This document shows, piece after piece, positions 1 through 8,878 of a stretch of 64,000 nucleotides of DNA. Numbering within the stretch: position 1 is the first letter of the stretch; the number at the start of each line of letters is the position of its first letter. The notes below the pieces were generated by a model. That model worked only from the letters and a program-made list of their open reading frames with translations. It made no database searches and had not been told where the DNA came from. Origin of the DNA: Streptomyces sp. TRM68416 (GTDB lineage: Bacteria > Actinomycetota > Actinomycetes > Streptomycetales > Streptomycetaceae); the NCBI RefSeq assembly GCF_014596915.1, contig NZ_JACVWU010000013.1:186001-250000 (forward strand), given 5' to 3'. A program made the translations under genes and the position numbers.

Positions 1-1
1 G

Positions 2-3000
2 CCGTTGACGAGCGCGGTCCGCGAGGAACTGGCGGCCGCCGGGGCCCGCCCTGTCACCCTGGAGGAGGCCGCCGCCGAGCCGTCGCTGCCCTGCGCGGGG
101 ATCGTCATGGTCGACGCGGACGGGGGCGACGCGGACGGGGACGACGCGCACGGCGACCCCGCCGCGCGTGTCACCGATATGGTGCTCCGCTACGCCCGAG
201 TGGCCCAGGCCGCCGCCCCCTGGGCCGGCACCACCTGCTTGCTGCACCTCAGCACGGGCGCCCAGCACGTCGAGAGCGCTGACCGGCCGGTGCCGGGCGG
301 CGCGGCGGGACTCGCCGTGCCGCGCGTCCTCGCCCAGGAGTTCCCCGGGCTGCGCTGGCGTGCCCTCGACCTCCCGGACGGTCCGGTACGCCCTGCGGAT
401 GTCCGCAAGGTGGGCGCCGAGGCGCAGGCCCTGGCCGCCGGTGAGCCGAGTGGTGCGGAGGTGGCGTACCGCGGCGGCCACCGCTGGGTCCGCGGCGTCA
501 TCCCCTGGCAGCCCCCGGCATCCGAACCGCAGCGGGGCGGCGGGACCGCTGTCGTGATCGGTGGGCTCGGTGACGTGGGCCTGGCCCTCGCGGGTCATCT
601 CGCGCGAGGCGGTTGGCGTGTCGTGGTCACCGGCCGCGCCGGACTGGCTTCCGACCCGGCGCCGGGCAGCCCGCAGGCCGAGCGCGCCGATGCCGTACGG
701 CGACTGCGCGAGGACGGCGTCGTCCTGGACGTACGGGCCGTCGACGCGGCGGATGCCGAGGCCACGGCCGCCCTTCTCCGGGACGTCGCCCAGCAGTACG
801 GCCCGCTCGGCCTCGTGGTCCACGCGGCCGGTGTCGTGGCCTCGGCCGCCGTGGCCCCGCTGCGTGCCGTGGAGGAGGAGACCGTGCGGGCCCACGCCCG
901 GGCGAAGGTGTCGGGAGCCGTGGCGCTGCGGTCCGCCCTGCGCGGACTGCCGGACGACCTGCGCCCCCGGACCGTGCTGCTGATGTCGTCGGCCACCACC
1001 TTCGTCGGCGGCCTGGGCCTCGCCCCGTACGCCGCGGCCAACCGCTTCCTCGACGCCCTCGCCGAACGGGAGGACCGGGAGGACGCGGACCGGGAGGACG
1101 GGACCCGCTGGATCAGCGTGGCCTGGGACGGCTGGCGGATCGGCCCCGGCGGCACCGAACGGGTCGTCGCCTCGCGGCATTCGATCGGTCTGCGGGACGG
1201 CATGCGTTCCGTGGACCGGCTCCTGGTGCTCGCCGAGGAGGGCCGCGCCCCGGCGTGCTTGGCCGTCTCCCCGGCGGATCTGGCCGGCCGTACCGCGGGC
1301 GTCCCGACCGTCGCACCGGGCCGGGAGCCGTCGGGCGGCACCCCGGGGCAGGGATCGTCGGCGCCCCACGGCGTCGCCGAGGAACTGCTCGCCGGTGTCT
1401 GGTCCGAACTGCTCGGCTTCCCGGTGACCGACCGCGACGCGGACTTCTTCGCGCTCGGCGGGCATTCCCTCCTGGCCACCCGCATGCTGGCGAGACTGCG
1501 CGACGAACGAGGTGTCGTCCTGCGTCTGCCGGACCTGCTGGCGCGCCCCACCATCGCGGCACTCGCTCCGCTGATCCCCGTGGGCTCCGCCGTGTCCCCG
1601 CGGTCCGGAACGCCGACCGAGCGCAGAGAACCGGCCTCCACGAGCGGCGAGTTCCCGCTGACGCGGGTCCAGCACGCCTACTGGGTCGGCGGCTCGGGCG
1701 GCTACCGGCTCGGCGACGTGCCGTGCTCGTTCCACCTGGAGTTCGACTGCCCCGGCCTGGACACGGCACGCTACGAGGAGGCGTGGAACCGGGTGATCGC
1801 CCGTCACCCGATGCTCCGCGCGGTCGTCTCCCCCGAGGGCCGCAACCGGATCCTCGACCGGGTGCCCCGCTACCGCATCCGGGTTCAGGACCTGACCGCG
1901 CTGAGCGAGGAGCAGCGCGCGCAGAAGCTGGAACGGATCCGCGCGCGCATGGTCCGCCGGGAGCCGCGTCCCGGCCGCTGGCCGCTCGTCGACATCAGGG
2001 CGGCCCGCCTGCCCGGGGACGTGGTGCGGCTGTTCGTCAATGTGGACGTGCTGGTGTGCGACACCGCGAGTTACCTGATCTGGGACCGTGAGCTGCGGGC
2101 CCTGTACGAGGACCCGCAGCTCCGGCTGCCCCCGGTGACGACGACCTTCGAGGAGTGCGTGGCCGCCCTTGAGCGGCGCGCCGAGTCCCCGGAGCGCGCT
2201 CGCGCCGCGGCCTACTGGCGGGAGCGGATCGACAGCGTGCCCGGCGCTCCCGCGCTGCCCCTGCGCACTCCGGAAGCCGATACGCGGCCCCGCTTCGGGC
2301 GGCGCAGCGCACGACTGGAACGGGACGACTGGGGCGCGCTCAAGGCGGAGGCGGCCGGGCGCGGTCTGACGCCGACCGCCGTCCTGCTCGCGGCATACGG
2401 ACATGCCCTGGCCGACTGGTCGGGGCAGGACAGGTTCTCTCTCACACTGACGCTGTTCGACCGGCCGTCCGGCCTGCCCGGCGCGGACGAGGTCGTCGGC
2501 GACTTCACCTCCCTGATGCTCCACACGGTGGACCGGTCGGGCGTCACCTCCTTCGCGGATGCCGCTGCCCGTGCCCAGAGTTCCCTCTTCGAGGATCTCG
2601 ACCACCGGGAGTTCTCCGCCCTGGAGTTGCTCGCGGAGAAGTCCTCCCGTACCGGACGCACCGAGTCCGTGCCCGTCGTGTTCACCAGCGCCCTGGGCCT
2701 GTCGGGGCCGCTCGGCGGCGGCCACGACCTGGACTGGGCCGGGACCCAGGTCTACGGAGTGAGCAGCACCCCGCAGACCTGGCTGGACCATCAGGTCCTC
2801 GAACAGCACGGAGCGCTGCTGCTCCAGTGGGACGTGCTGGAGAGCGAGTTGCCCGCCGAGGAGGCGGACAGGGCGTTCGCCTCGTACGTCGCCCACCTGC
2901 GCCGTCTCGCACAGGGTCCGGCCGCCTGGGAGGAACTCCGGGAGCCGGCGCAGACCGCGCATCCCCCCGCGCAGCCGCCGCGGCGTGGGCCGGCCGGCCG

Positions 3001-3904
3001 AACCGTCCCCGCCGACCTCGACGCCGCTCTCCTGCTGCGGGAGGGCAACGGCGACCGCCCCCTGTTCCTGGTCCACCCCTCCGGGGGCGACGTCCTCTGC
3101 TACGGCGAGCTGGCCGGGCTGCTGACGGACGGGCGTCCCATCGTGGCGCTCACCGACCCGGCGCTGACCGGAGGAGACGGCGACGGGACGATCGCCGGGA
3201 TGGCCGACCGGTATCTGGCGGCCATCCGCCCGTACCAGCCCGACGGTCCCTACCTTCTGGGCGGTTGGTCCATGGGCGGCACCCTCGCCCACGCCATGGC
3301 CTGCGAGCTGGAGCGGCGGGGAGAGCGCACCGAACTCCTCGTGATGATCGACTCCAATGTGCCGGACCGCACCAGGCCGCTCGGCGGAGCGGGGCCCGAC
3401 GAGGACGAGGCGATCGCGGCCGTGCGCTATCTGCGCTCGCTGGAGGCGTTCCTCGACATGGACCTCGGCCTCGGTACGGACGAGGCCGAGCGGCTGCTCG
3501 GCCTGCCCTCCCCCGATGCCCGGTCCGCGGTGGCGGCACGGCTGCGTGCGGCCGGCCTGATCGGACCGCGGGAGAGCGCCGACGTACGGCTGGGGGTCTT
3601 CGAGCGTCACCTCCACGCCCTGGGCAGCCACCGGGCGGGCACTCTCGCCTCCCCCGACACCCGGTTGCTGCTGTTCCGCGCCACCGGGCCCTCCCCCGGC
3701 AACGCCGGAGTCGGCATGGGCGTCGACGACGCCCTCGACCTCGACTGCCTGGGCTGGCGGCCCCATGTGTCCGGCCCGGTCGAGGAGGTGGCGGTCGACG
3801 GCCACCACTACTCACTCCTGACCGGACCGGCGGCGGCCCGCATCGCCGCACTGACCGACCGGACCCTCGCCGACCTGGCGGCCGGTCGGCCCCAACTCCC
3901 TTGA
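2..3904 (+). CDS. NRPS-PKS hybrid protein KR-ACP-Cy-TE (5' end outside window)
   Basis: C-terminal part of a multidomain megasynthase; the reading frame is open at the left edge, so the start and upstream domains (probably KS-AT) are missing. Residues are counted from the TTG at base 5. A ketoreductase has the Rossmann motif GGLGDVG near 185 and the catalytic Tyr/Asn in YAAAN near 340. A carrier domain has its pantetheine Ser in GGHSL near 487. A heterocyclization domain spans about 545-985 and carries DVLVCDTAS, the DxxxxDxxS motif of Cy rather than the HHxxxDG of condensation domains. A type I thioesterase spans about 1015-1290 with GWSMGG and a late GHH. The order matches the end of yersiniabactin HMWP1 except that no methyltransferase or carrier lies between Cy and TE; only a Pro-rich linker of about 30 residues does. 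It likely reduces a polyketide unit, forms a thiazoline or oxazoline and releases the product. Confidence 0.9.
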   Translation, partial: PLTSAVREELAAAGARPVTLEEAAAEPSLPCAGIVMVDADGGDADGDDAHGDPAARVTDMVLRYARVAQAAAPWAGTTCLLHLSTGAQHVESADRPVPGGAAGLAVPRVLAQEFPGLRWRALDLPDGPVRPADVRKVGAEAQALAAGEPSGAEVAYRGGHRWVRGVIPWQPPASEPQRGGGTAVVIGGLGDVGLALAGHLARGGWRVVVTGRAGLASDPAPGSPQAERADAVRRLREDGVVLDVRAVDAADAEATAALLRDVAQQYGPLGLVVHAAGVVASAAVAPLRAVEEETVRAHARAKVSGAVALRSALRGLPDDLRPRTVLLMSSATTFVGGLGLAPYAAANRFLDALAEREDREDADREDGTRWISVAWDGWRIGPGGTERVVASRHSIGLRDGMRSVDRLLVLAEEGRAPACLAVSPADLAGRTAGVPTVAPGREPSGGTPGQGSSAPHGVAEELLAGVWSELLGFPVTDRDADFFALGGHSLLATRMLARLRDERGVVLRLPDLLARPTIAALAPLIPVGSAVSPRSGTPTERREPASTSGEFPLTRVQHAYWVGGSGGYRLGDVPCSFHLEFDCPGLDTARYEEAWNRVIARHPMLRAVVSPEGRNRILDRVPRYRIRVQDLTALSEEQRAQKLERIRARMVRREPRPGRWPLVDIRAARLPGDVVRLFVNVDVLVCDTASYLIWDRELRALYEDPQLRLPPVTTTFEECVAALERRAESPERARAAAYWRERIDSVPGAPALPLRTPEADTRPRFGRRSARLERDDWGALKAEAAGRGLTPTAVLLAAYGHALADWSGQDRFSLTLTLFDRPSGLPGADEVVGDFTSLMLHTVDRSGVTSFADAAARAQSSLFEDLDHREFSALELLAEKSSRTGRTESVPVVFTSALGLSGPLGGGHDLDWAGTQVYGVSSTPQTWLDHQVLEQHGALLLQWDVLESELPAEEADRAFASYVAHLRRLAQGPAAWEELREPAQTAHPPAQPPRRGPAGRTVPADLDAALLLREGNGDRPLFLVHPSGGDVLCYGELAGLLTDGRPIVALTDPALTGGDGDGTIAGMADRYLAAIRPYQPDGPYLLGGWSMGGTLAHAMACELERRGERTELLVMIDSNVPDRTRPLGGAGPDEDEAIAAVRYLRSLEAFLDMDLGLGTDEAERLLGLPSPDARSAVAARLRAAGLIGPRESADVRLGVFERHLHALGSHRAGTLASPDTRLLLFRATGPSPGNAGVGMGVDDALDLDCLGWRPHVSGPVEEVAVDGHHYSLLTGPAAARIAALTDRTLADLAAGRPQLP

Positions 3905-3960
3905 GCGTCGGCCCGCTTCCTGCCAACGACCCGGCCACGCCTCCCGACCCGGAAAGAACG

Positions 3961-5529
3961 ATGAGACCCAACACCCTTCCGCGGAAGCCGCATGTCCTGC
4001 GCGCGACGCTCGCCACCGCCACCGCCGGGCTCCTGCTGCTCACCGGCTGCTCGTCGTCCGACGACGCCCAGGCCCCGGCGGCGTCCGCCGACCGGCAGCC
4101 CGTCGACGGCGGAACCCTCCGCTACGCCGTGTCCGGTTCGCCCGCCACGGCGAGCAACGATCCGCACGGCGGCCTCGGAAACGAGTCCGACGTGCTGCGC
4201 TTCGCCCTCACCTACGACGTCCTGACCCTCCCGGGCAAGGACGGCGAGCCCGCACCGCGCCTCGCCACGTCCTGGAAGCCGAACAAGGCCCTGGACCGCT
4301 GGACGTTCACGCTCCGCGACGACGCGAAGTTCACCGACGGCCGCCCGGTACGCGCCGACGACGTGCTGTACTCCCTGCGCCGCATCGCCGCCAAGGCCGC
4401 CGAGAACTACGGCCGGCTCGCCGACTTCGACATGAAGGCGTCCAGGGCGGACGGCGACCACACCGTGGTCCTGGCCACCCGCGCTCCCATGGCGCAGGCG
4501 GCCAACGCGCTCGAGTCCATCAGCTTCGTCGTGCCCGAGGGCACCACGGACAAGGACTTCACCAAGGCGGTCCCGGGCTCCGGCCCCTTCACGGTGCGCT
4601 CCTCCGGGGCGCAGACCGCCGTACTGGTCCGCAACGACGGCTGGTGGGGGCCCCGCCCGCATCTGGACCGGCTGGAGATCCAGGCCCTCGCCGACCCGCA
4701 GGCCCGCGCCAACGCGGTCCTGTCGGGCCAGGCCGACGTCGCGGGGAGCGTGAGCCCCGCCGCGGTCAAGAGCGCGGGCGACTCCGGACCGCAGGTCATA
4801 CGGCGCAAGGGCGTCACCGAGTACCCGTTCATCATGCGCACGGACACGGAACCGTTCGACGATCCGAGGGTCAGGGAGGCGTTCCGTCTGGCAACGGACC
4901 GTCAGGCCCTCGTGGACACCGTCTTCCTGGGATACGGGGACATCGCCAACGACCTGCCCACCCCGTACGACCCCTCGTACCCCGACGGTCTTCCGCAACG
5001 CCGCCGCGACCTCGCGAAGGCCAAGGAGTTGCTCGAGCGGGCGGGCCACGCCGACGGACTGAACGTCACCTTGCACACCACCACCGCGTACCCCGGCATG
5101 GACACCGCGGCCACCCTCTACGCGCGCCAGCTCTCGGAGATCGGCGTGCAGGCCGAGGTCAAGGTGGAACCCGCCGACACCTACTGGACGGCCGTGTACG
5201 CCAAGAAGGCGTTCTACACGGGCTATTACGGCGGCATCTCCTTCCCCGACCTGGTGCGCGTGAGCCTGCTCTCGGCCTCCCCCACCAACGAAACCGCCTG
5301 GAAGAACGAGGAGTTCGACGCCGGCTTCACCCGGGCGATGGGAACGCTCGACACCGACCGCCGCAACGACCTCCTCGCCGGAATCCAGCGGGACCTGTGG
5401 AAGGACGGCGGATACGTCGTGTGGGGCACCGGCGACGGCCTCGACCTCGCCGCCCACGGCGTACGGGGACTGCCCACCGGTCCCGGCTTCCAGCGGATGT
5501 TCGTCGACCAGGTCTGGATGGCCAAGTGA
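3961..5529 (+). CDS. ABC importer substrate-binding lipoprotein, family 5 (Opp/Nik/Cnt type)
   Basis: 522-residue extracytoplasmic binding protein of the SBP_bac_5 family. A lipoprotein signal peptide ends in LLTGC with the lipidated Cys at residue 30. The family landmark GGTLRYA follows, then DGRPVRADDVLYSLRR and a C-terminal lobe. ATG at 3961 sits behind a GGAAAG ribosome site. It starts 57 bases after the megasynthase stop and overlaps the first permease by GTGA, so it is part of an importer operon inside the biosynthetic cluster. The family binds peptides, nickel chelates and, in CntA, metal-opine complexes. Import of a metal-loaded product of this cluster is the inferred role; peptide uptake is the alternative. 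Confidence 0.88.
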   Translation: MRPNTLPRKPHVLRATLATATAGLLLLTGCSSSDDAQAPAASADRQPVDGGTLRYAVSGSPATASNDPHGGLGNESDVLRFALTYDVLTLPGKDGEPAPRLATSWKPNKALDRWTFTLRDDAKFTDGRPVRADDVLYSLRRIAAKAAENYGRLADFDMKASRADGDHTVVLATRAPMAQAANALESISFVVPEGTTDKDFTKAVPGSGPFTVRSSGAQTAVLVRNDGWWGPRPHLDRLEIQALADPQARANAVLSGQADVAGSVSPAAVKSAGDSGPQVIRRKGVTEYPFIMRTDTEPFDDPRVREAFRLATDRQALVDTVFLGYGDIANDLPTPYDPSYPDGLPQRRRDLAKAKELLERAGHADGLNVTLHTTTAYPGMDTAATLYARQLSEIGVQAEVKVEPADTYWTAVYAKKAFYTGYYGGISFPDLVRVSLLSASPTNETAWKNEEFDAGFTRAMGTLDTDRRNDLLAGIQRDLWKDGGYVVWGTGDGLDLAAHGVRGLPTGPGFQRMFVDQVWMAK

Positions 5530-6530
5530 CCCTCCGCCCGTTCCTTCGCCCGTTCCTTCGCCCGTTCCTTCGGACGGTCCTGTTGACCGTGGCGGCGACG
5601 GCCGTGGTGTTCGCCGCCACCGCGCTGCTGCCCGGCGACGCGAGCGACGTCCGCGGCGCGGGACGGGCGACGGAGCAGGAACGCGCGGACGAACGGGACC
5701 GGCTCGGCCTCGACCGGCCGGCCCTCGTCCGCCATCTCGACTGGCTGTACGGTGCCGTCCGCGGCGATCTCGGCCGGTCCCTGGTCAGCGGCCGCGCCGT
5801 GGGCGACCTGCTCGCCGAGCGGCTGCCCGCCACAGCCGTCCTCGTCGCCTGCTCGCTGGCCGTCACGGCGGTGTTCACCGCTCTCGCCCTGGGCGTGACG
5901 TTCCTGCGCGGCGGGCGCGGCGGCGCGGCGGCGACCGGGCTCGCGGCGGTACCGCAGTCGGTGCACGCGGCCGTGCTCGGCACGGTCCTCGCCGGGATCC
6001 TCGGCTGGCTGCCCGCCGTGTCCCTGCTGCCGCCCGGAGGTTCACCGTTCGACGCGCCGCGGGCGCTGGTGCTGCCCGCGCTCACGCTGGCGTTGCCCTC
6101 GGCCGCGTACGCCACCGCACTCCTGCGCGGAACGCTCCTGGACACCCTGCGCCGCCCGCACGTGGACGACGCCCGCATGCGGGGCCTGCCACCCGGCCTC
6201 GTGCTCGTCCGGCACGTCCTGCCCTTCCTGCTGGTCCCGGCGCTGCGGGTGACCGCGCTCGTGGCCGGCGGGCTGATGGCGGGCACGGCTGTGGTGGAGA
6301 CGATGTTCGGCTACCCCGGCACCGGAAGCCTGTTGGTGTCCGCGGTCGCCGTCCGCGACGTACCCGTCGTGCAGGCCGCCGCGCTGGCGCCGGTCGTCGT
6401 GCTGCTGCTGTGCATGCTCGTCGCCGATCGCCTCGACGCCCGTGCCGCCGTACGTCCCGCGGGACGGGCCGGGCGCGCGGACGTGGGCGGGAGCCCGGCC
6501 GTCCCGGCCGCTGCCGGAGGGAGAGCCTGA
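5526..6530 (+). CDS. ABC importer permease, DppB/NikB/CntB type
   Basis: 334-residue membrane permease of the binding-protein-dependent transport family. GTG at 5526 overlaps the upstream stop (GTGA). An N-terminal membrane helix is followed by the periplasmic LPGDAS region and several more helices; TMFGYPGTGSLL is the usual DppB C-terminal block. The first residues contain RPFL three times, encoded by an exact 12-base unit repeated three times. It should pair with the next permease as a heterodimer fed by the lipoprotein. The C-terminal tail of about 25 residues is Ala/Gly/Arg-rich and probably disordered. Confidence 0.87.
   Translation: MTLRPFLRPFLRPFLRTVLLTVAATAVVFAATALLPGDASDVRGAGRATEQERADERDRLGLDRPALVRHLDWLYGAVRGDLGRSLVSGRAVGDLLAERLPATAVLVACSLAVTAVFTALALGVTFLRGGRGGAAATGLAAVPQSVHAAVLGTVLAGILGWLPAVSLLPPGGSPFDAPRALVLPALTLALPSAAYATALLRGTLLDTLRRPHVDDARMRGLPPGLVLVRHVLPFLLVPALRVTALVAGGLMAGTAVVETMFGYPGTGSLLVSAVAVRDVPVVQAAALAPVVVLLLCMLVADRLDARAAVRPAGRAGRADVGGSPAVPAAAGGRA
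5535..5570 (+). repeat. Exact 12-bp x 3 tandem repeat in permease start
   Basis: The unit CGCCCGTTCCTT occurs three times without mismatch and encodes RPFL three times at the N-terminus of the permease. Being a multiple of three, copy-number change would keep the frame. Confidence 0.85.
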
Positions 6531-7333
6531 TGCGCTCCTCGAGGGCCCGTTCGCTCACCCCCGCGGTGGCCGCCGTCGGGGCGACGGCCGTGCTGGTGCT
6601 GCTGGGGCGGTACGTCGCCCCGCACGACCCGCACCAGCCGGTCGGCCCGCCCTGGTCCCCGCCGGGCTCCGACGCCCTCCTCGGGACGGACAGCCTCGGC
6701 CGCGACGTGCTGTCGCGTGTGCTGTACGGGGGCACCGAACTCCTCGCCGTGTCGCTGCTGGCCGCGGTGGTGGCCGTGATCTGCGGTACCGCGCTCGGCC
6801 TGGCCGCCGGGTGGACCGGCGGGCGCGTCGCCCGCTCCGTGTTCTGGCTGTGCGACCTGCTGCTGTCCGTGCCCGCACTGGTCCTCGCCCTCGTCCTCGC
6901 CGTCACCCTGCCCGGCGGGACGGCGGTGGTGGTCGCGTCGGTGCTCAGCGGCACACCGCTCACCGCCCGGCTGGTGGCCGGTGAAGCGGCTGACCTGCGC
7001 TCCCGCGGCCATGTGCGGGCGGCCCTGGAGCGGGGCGAGACAACGGCGTCCGTTCTCGCCCGCGAGGTGCTGCCGGCCCTGCGTGGCCTGGTGACGGCCG
7101 ATGCGGGGCTGCGCCTGGTGACCGCGCTGCAGATCGCCTCGGCCCTGGCCGTCCTGGGGCTCGGCCCCCAACCGCCGCAACCGGACTGGGCATTGATGCT
7201 CACCGAGAACCTTCCGGGCGCCGCGCTCAATCCGGCGGCGCTGCTCGCACCCGCCGTGCTGCTCGCGGGCTGCGCCTGGGCGCTGGCCGCCGCGGCACAC
7301 CGGGCGGGGCGGGGAAAGGCGTACGTCGTATGA
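6530..7333 (+). CDS. ABC importer permease, DppC/NikC/CntC type
   Basis: 267-residue second permease. ATG at 6530 overlaps the previous stop by one base and follows a GGAGG site. The N-terminus has one helix and the periplasmic block LLGTDSLGRDVLSRVLYGG, the signature of DppC-like proteins. The EAA-loop region around residues 145-165 is present but diverged (the usual EAAR helix reads RAALERGE). The end overlaps the ATPase gene by four bases (GTATGA), supporting co-translation of a complete importer. Confidence 0.87.
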   Translation: MRSSRARSLTPAVAAVGATAVLVLLGRYVAPHDPHQPVGPPWSPPGSDALLGTDSLGRDVLSRVLYGGTELLAVSLLAAVVAVICGTALGLAAGWTGGRVARSVFWLCDLLLSVPALVLALVLAVTLPGGTAVVVASVLSGTPLTARLVAGEAADLRSRGHVRAALERGETTASVLAREVLPALRGLVTADAGLRLVTALQIASALAVLGLGPQPPQPDWALMLTENLPGAALNPAALLAPAVLLAGCAWALAAAAHRAGRGKAYVV

Positions 7334-8850
7334 CCTCGGTGAACGGAACCCCGGTGAGCGGGTCACCGCTGCTCACGGCGGACGGAATGACGGTGTGCCG
7401 GGGGTCGGACGGCGTCGTCGTCCTGCCGCCCACCGGTCTGCGCGTCGAGTCCGGACAGGTGGTCGTCATCACCGGCCCGTCGGGGTCGGGCAAGACGACA
7501 CTGCTCCACGCCCTCCTGGACACTCTCCCGCCGGGACTGCGCCGGACAGCCGGAACCGTGCGCTGGCAGGGTACGCCCGTGACACCGGGCCGCCCCGCCC
7601 GGACATGGCGTCGTTCCCGGTGCGGCCGACTGGGCCAGGACCCCGGCGCCTCGCTCCATCCGCTGTGGCGCGTCGACCGCCTGATCGGCGAGGACCTCGC
7701 GGTAGACCGCGCCGCCAGAGCCTCGCGCGTCGCCGAGCAACTCGATCTGCTCGGCCTGCCGCCCGAAACCGCCGCGCGCCGGGCGGGCGAACTCTCCGGC
7801 GGCCAGGCCCAACGGGTCGCGCTGGCCCGCGCGTTGGCCGCGGACCCCCCGCTGCTCGTCCTGGACGAGCCGACGTCGGCCATGGACGCGGAGACGGCGT
7901 CCCTGGTGACCCGGGCCGTAGCGGCCCGGCGCGGCACGCCGGGCCGATGCGTGCTCGTGGTGACCCACGACGCGAACCTCTTCGGCGACCTGGCGGATGC
8001 AACACTCCGCGTCACGACAGCGCCCCGAAAGGGGCGCGGGGAACTGCGCGACCAGCCACACACAACCCGCAGCCGAATCGCAACCCCCACAGGGGGGTCC
8101 GGGGGCACAGCCCCCGGTTTCCTGAAGGGCCGGGATCGGGGAAAGAGAAATGCCCCGCTCACCGCCCGCGGCCTGGCACTGACCACCCCCGACGGAACAG
8201 TGCTCCTGGAAGACGGCGAGCTGGACCTGACCGAGGGCAGCGTCACCGCCGTGGTCGGCCCCTCCGGCACCGGCAAGACGACGCTCCTGCACGCACTCGT
8301 CGGACGCCGCCCCGCAACCGCCGGAACACTGTCGCTGCACGGCGCGCCGCTGCCCGCGGCCACCGAGCACCGCAGCCGCGACCAGCTGCGTGCCGTCCAG
8401 CTCGCCGGACAGAGCGCGGTCGACGAGCTCAACCCGGCCCACCGCGTGGACCGGGCCGTGGCAAGGCCGCTGTCCGTGCTGCACGGTCTGGGCCGGGACG
8501 CCGCGCTCGCCGAGGCACGGACGCTCCTCGCGGCCGTCGGACTGCCTCCCGGCAGCGCCGGGCGCCGCCCGCAGCTGCTCTCCGGTGGCCAGCGGCAGCG
8601 GGTCGTCCTCGCCCGCGCCCTGGCCGCGCGACCCGACGTCCTGCTGCTGGACGAGCCCACCGCGTCGCTCGATCCCGACACCGGCCGGTCCGTGCTCGAT
8701 CTGCTCGACCGGATCCGGGAGACGGGCACCGCGATCCTGGCCGTCACCCACGACCCGGCCCTGGCCGCACACGCGGACGCCGTACTGGCGCTGCGCGACG
8801 GCCGTCTGATCCCCGTCCCCCACGCCGACCTGTCCGCCGCGCCGGCGTAA
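7330..8850 (+). CDS. Double ABC ATPase (DppD-DppF fusion type)
   Basis: 506-residue cytoplasmic protein with two nucleotide-binding domains, energising the two permeases upstream. Domain 1 has Walker A GPSGSGKTT near residue 50, LSGGQAQR near 156 and LLVLDEPTSAMD near 176. Domain 2 has GPSGTGKTT near 311, LSGGQRQR near 417 and LLLDEPTASLDPD near 437. Both domains look catalytically intact. Importers of this class normally use two separate ATPases; here they are fused. The linker (about residues 230-276) is Arg/Gly/Pro-rich and is encoded by a copy of an intergenic Streptomyces repeat (see 8017-8157), which suggests the fusion arose by read-through or insertion. An internal restart for domain 2 cannot be excluded. 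Confidence 0.88.
   Translation: MTSVNGTPVSGSPLLTADGMTVCRGSDGVVVLPPTGLRVESGQVVVITGPSGSGKTTLLHALLDTLPPGLRRTAGTVRWQGTPVTPGRPARTWRRSRCGRLGQDPGASLHPLWRVDRLIGEDLAVDRAARASRVAEQLDLLGLPPETAARRAGELSGGQAQRVALARALAADPPLLVLDEPTSAMDAETASLVTRAVAARRGTPGRCVLVVTHDANLFGDLADATLRVTTAPRKGRGELRDQPHTTRSRIATPTGGSGGTAPGFLKGRDRGKRNAPLTARGLALTTPDGTVLLEDGELDLTEGSVTAVVGPSGTGKTTLLHALVGRRPATAGTLSLHGAPLPAATEHRSRDQLRAVQLAGQSAVDELNPAHRVDRAVARPLSVLHGLGRDAALAEARTLLAAVGLPPGSAGRRPQLLSGGQRQRVVLARALAARPDVLLLDEPTASLDPDTGRSVLDLLDRIRETGTAILAVTHDPALAAHADAVLALRDGRLIPVPHADLSAAPA
8017..8157 (+). repeat. Dispersed intergenic repeat embedded in frame in the ATPase gene
   Basis: This segment carries two terminator-like hairpins: GCGCCCC/GGGGCGC around a GAAA loop (8020-8037), and CCGGGGGC/GCCCCCGG around ACA (8099-8117). 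The first half matches, on the opposite strand, the intergenic element at 31136-31205, sharing GGGGCGCGGGGAAC and the following CCAGCC and CCCGC blocks. From family knowledge such elements are abundant between Streptomyces genes; here it is translated as the interdomain linker. Confidence 0.75.
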
Positions 8851-8878
8851 CCCCGCACGCACCGAACGGAGCCTCCCC

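Noticed and set aside
2068..2073. TTA (bldA-dependent) leucine codons such as the TTA string in GAGTTACC
   Set aside because: The TTA strings I checked in genes are out of frame (for example within AGT TAC); I found no convincing in-frame TTA codon.
2827..3960. Upstream extension of the binding-protein frame into the megasynthase gene
   Set aside because: The extension is Arg/Pro-rich out-of-frame megasynthase sequence; the lipoprotein signal starts at 3961 behind a ribosome site.
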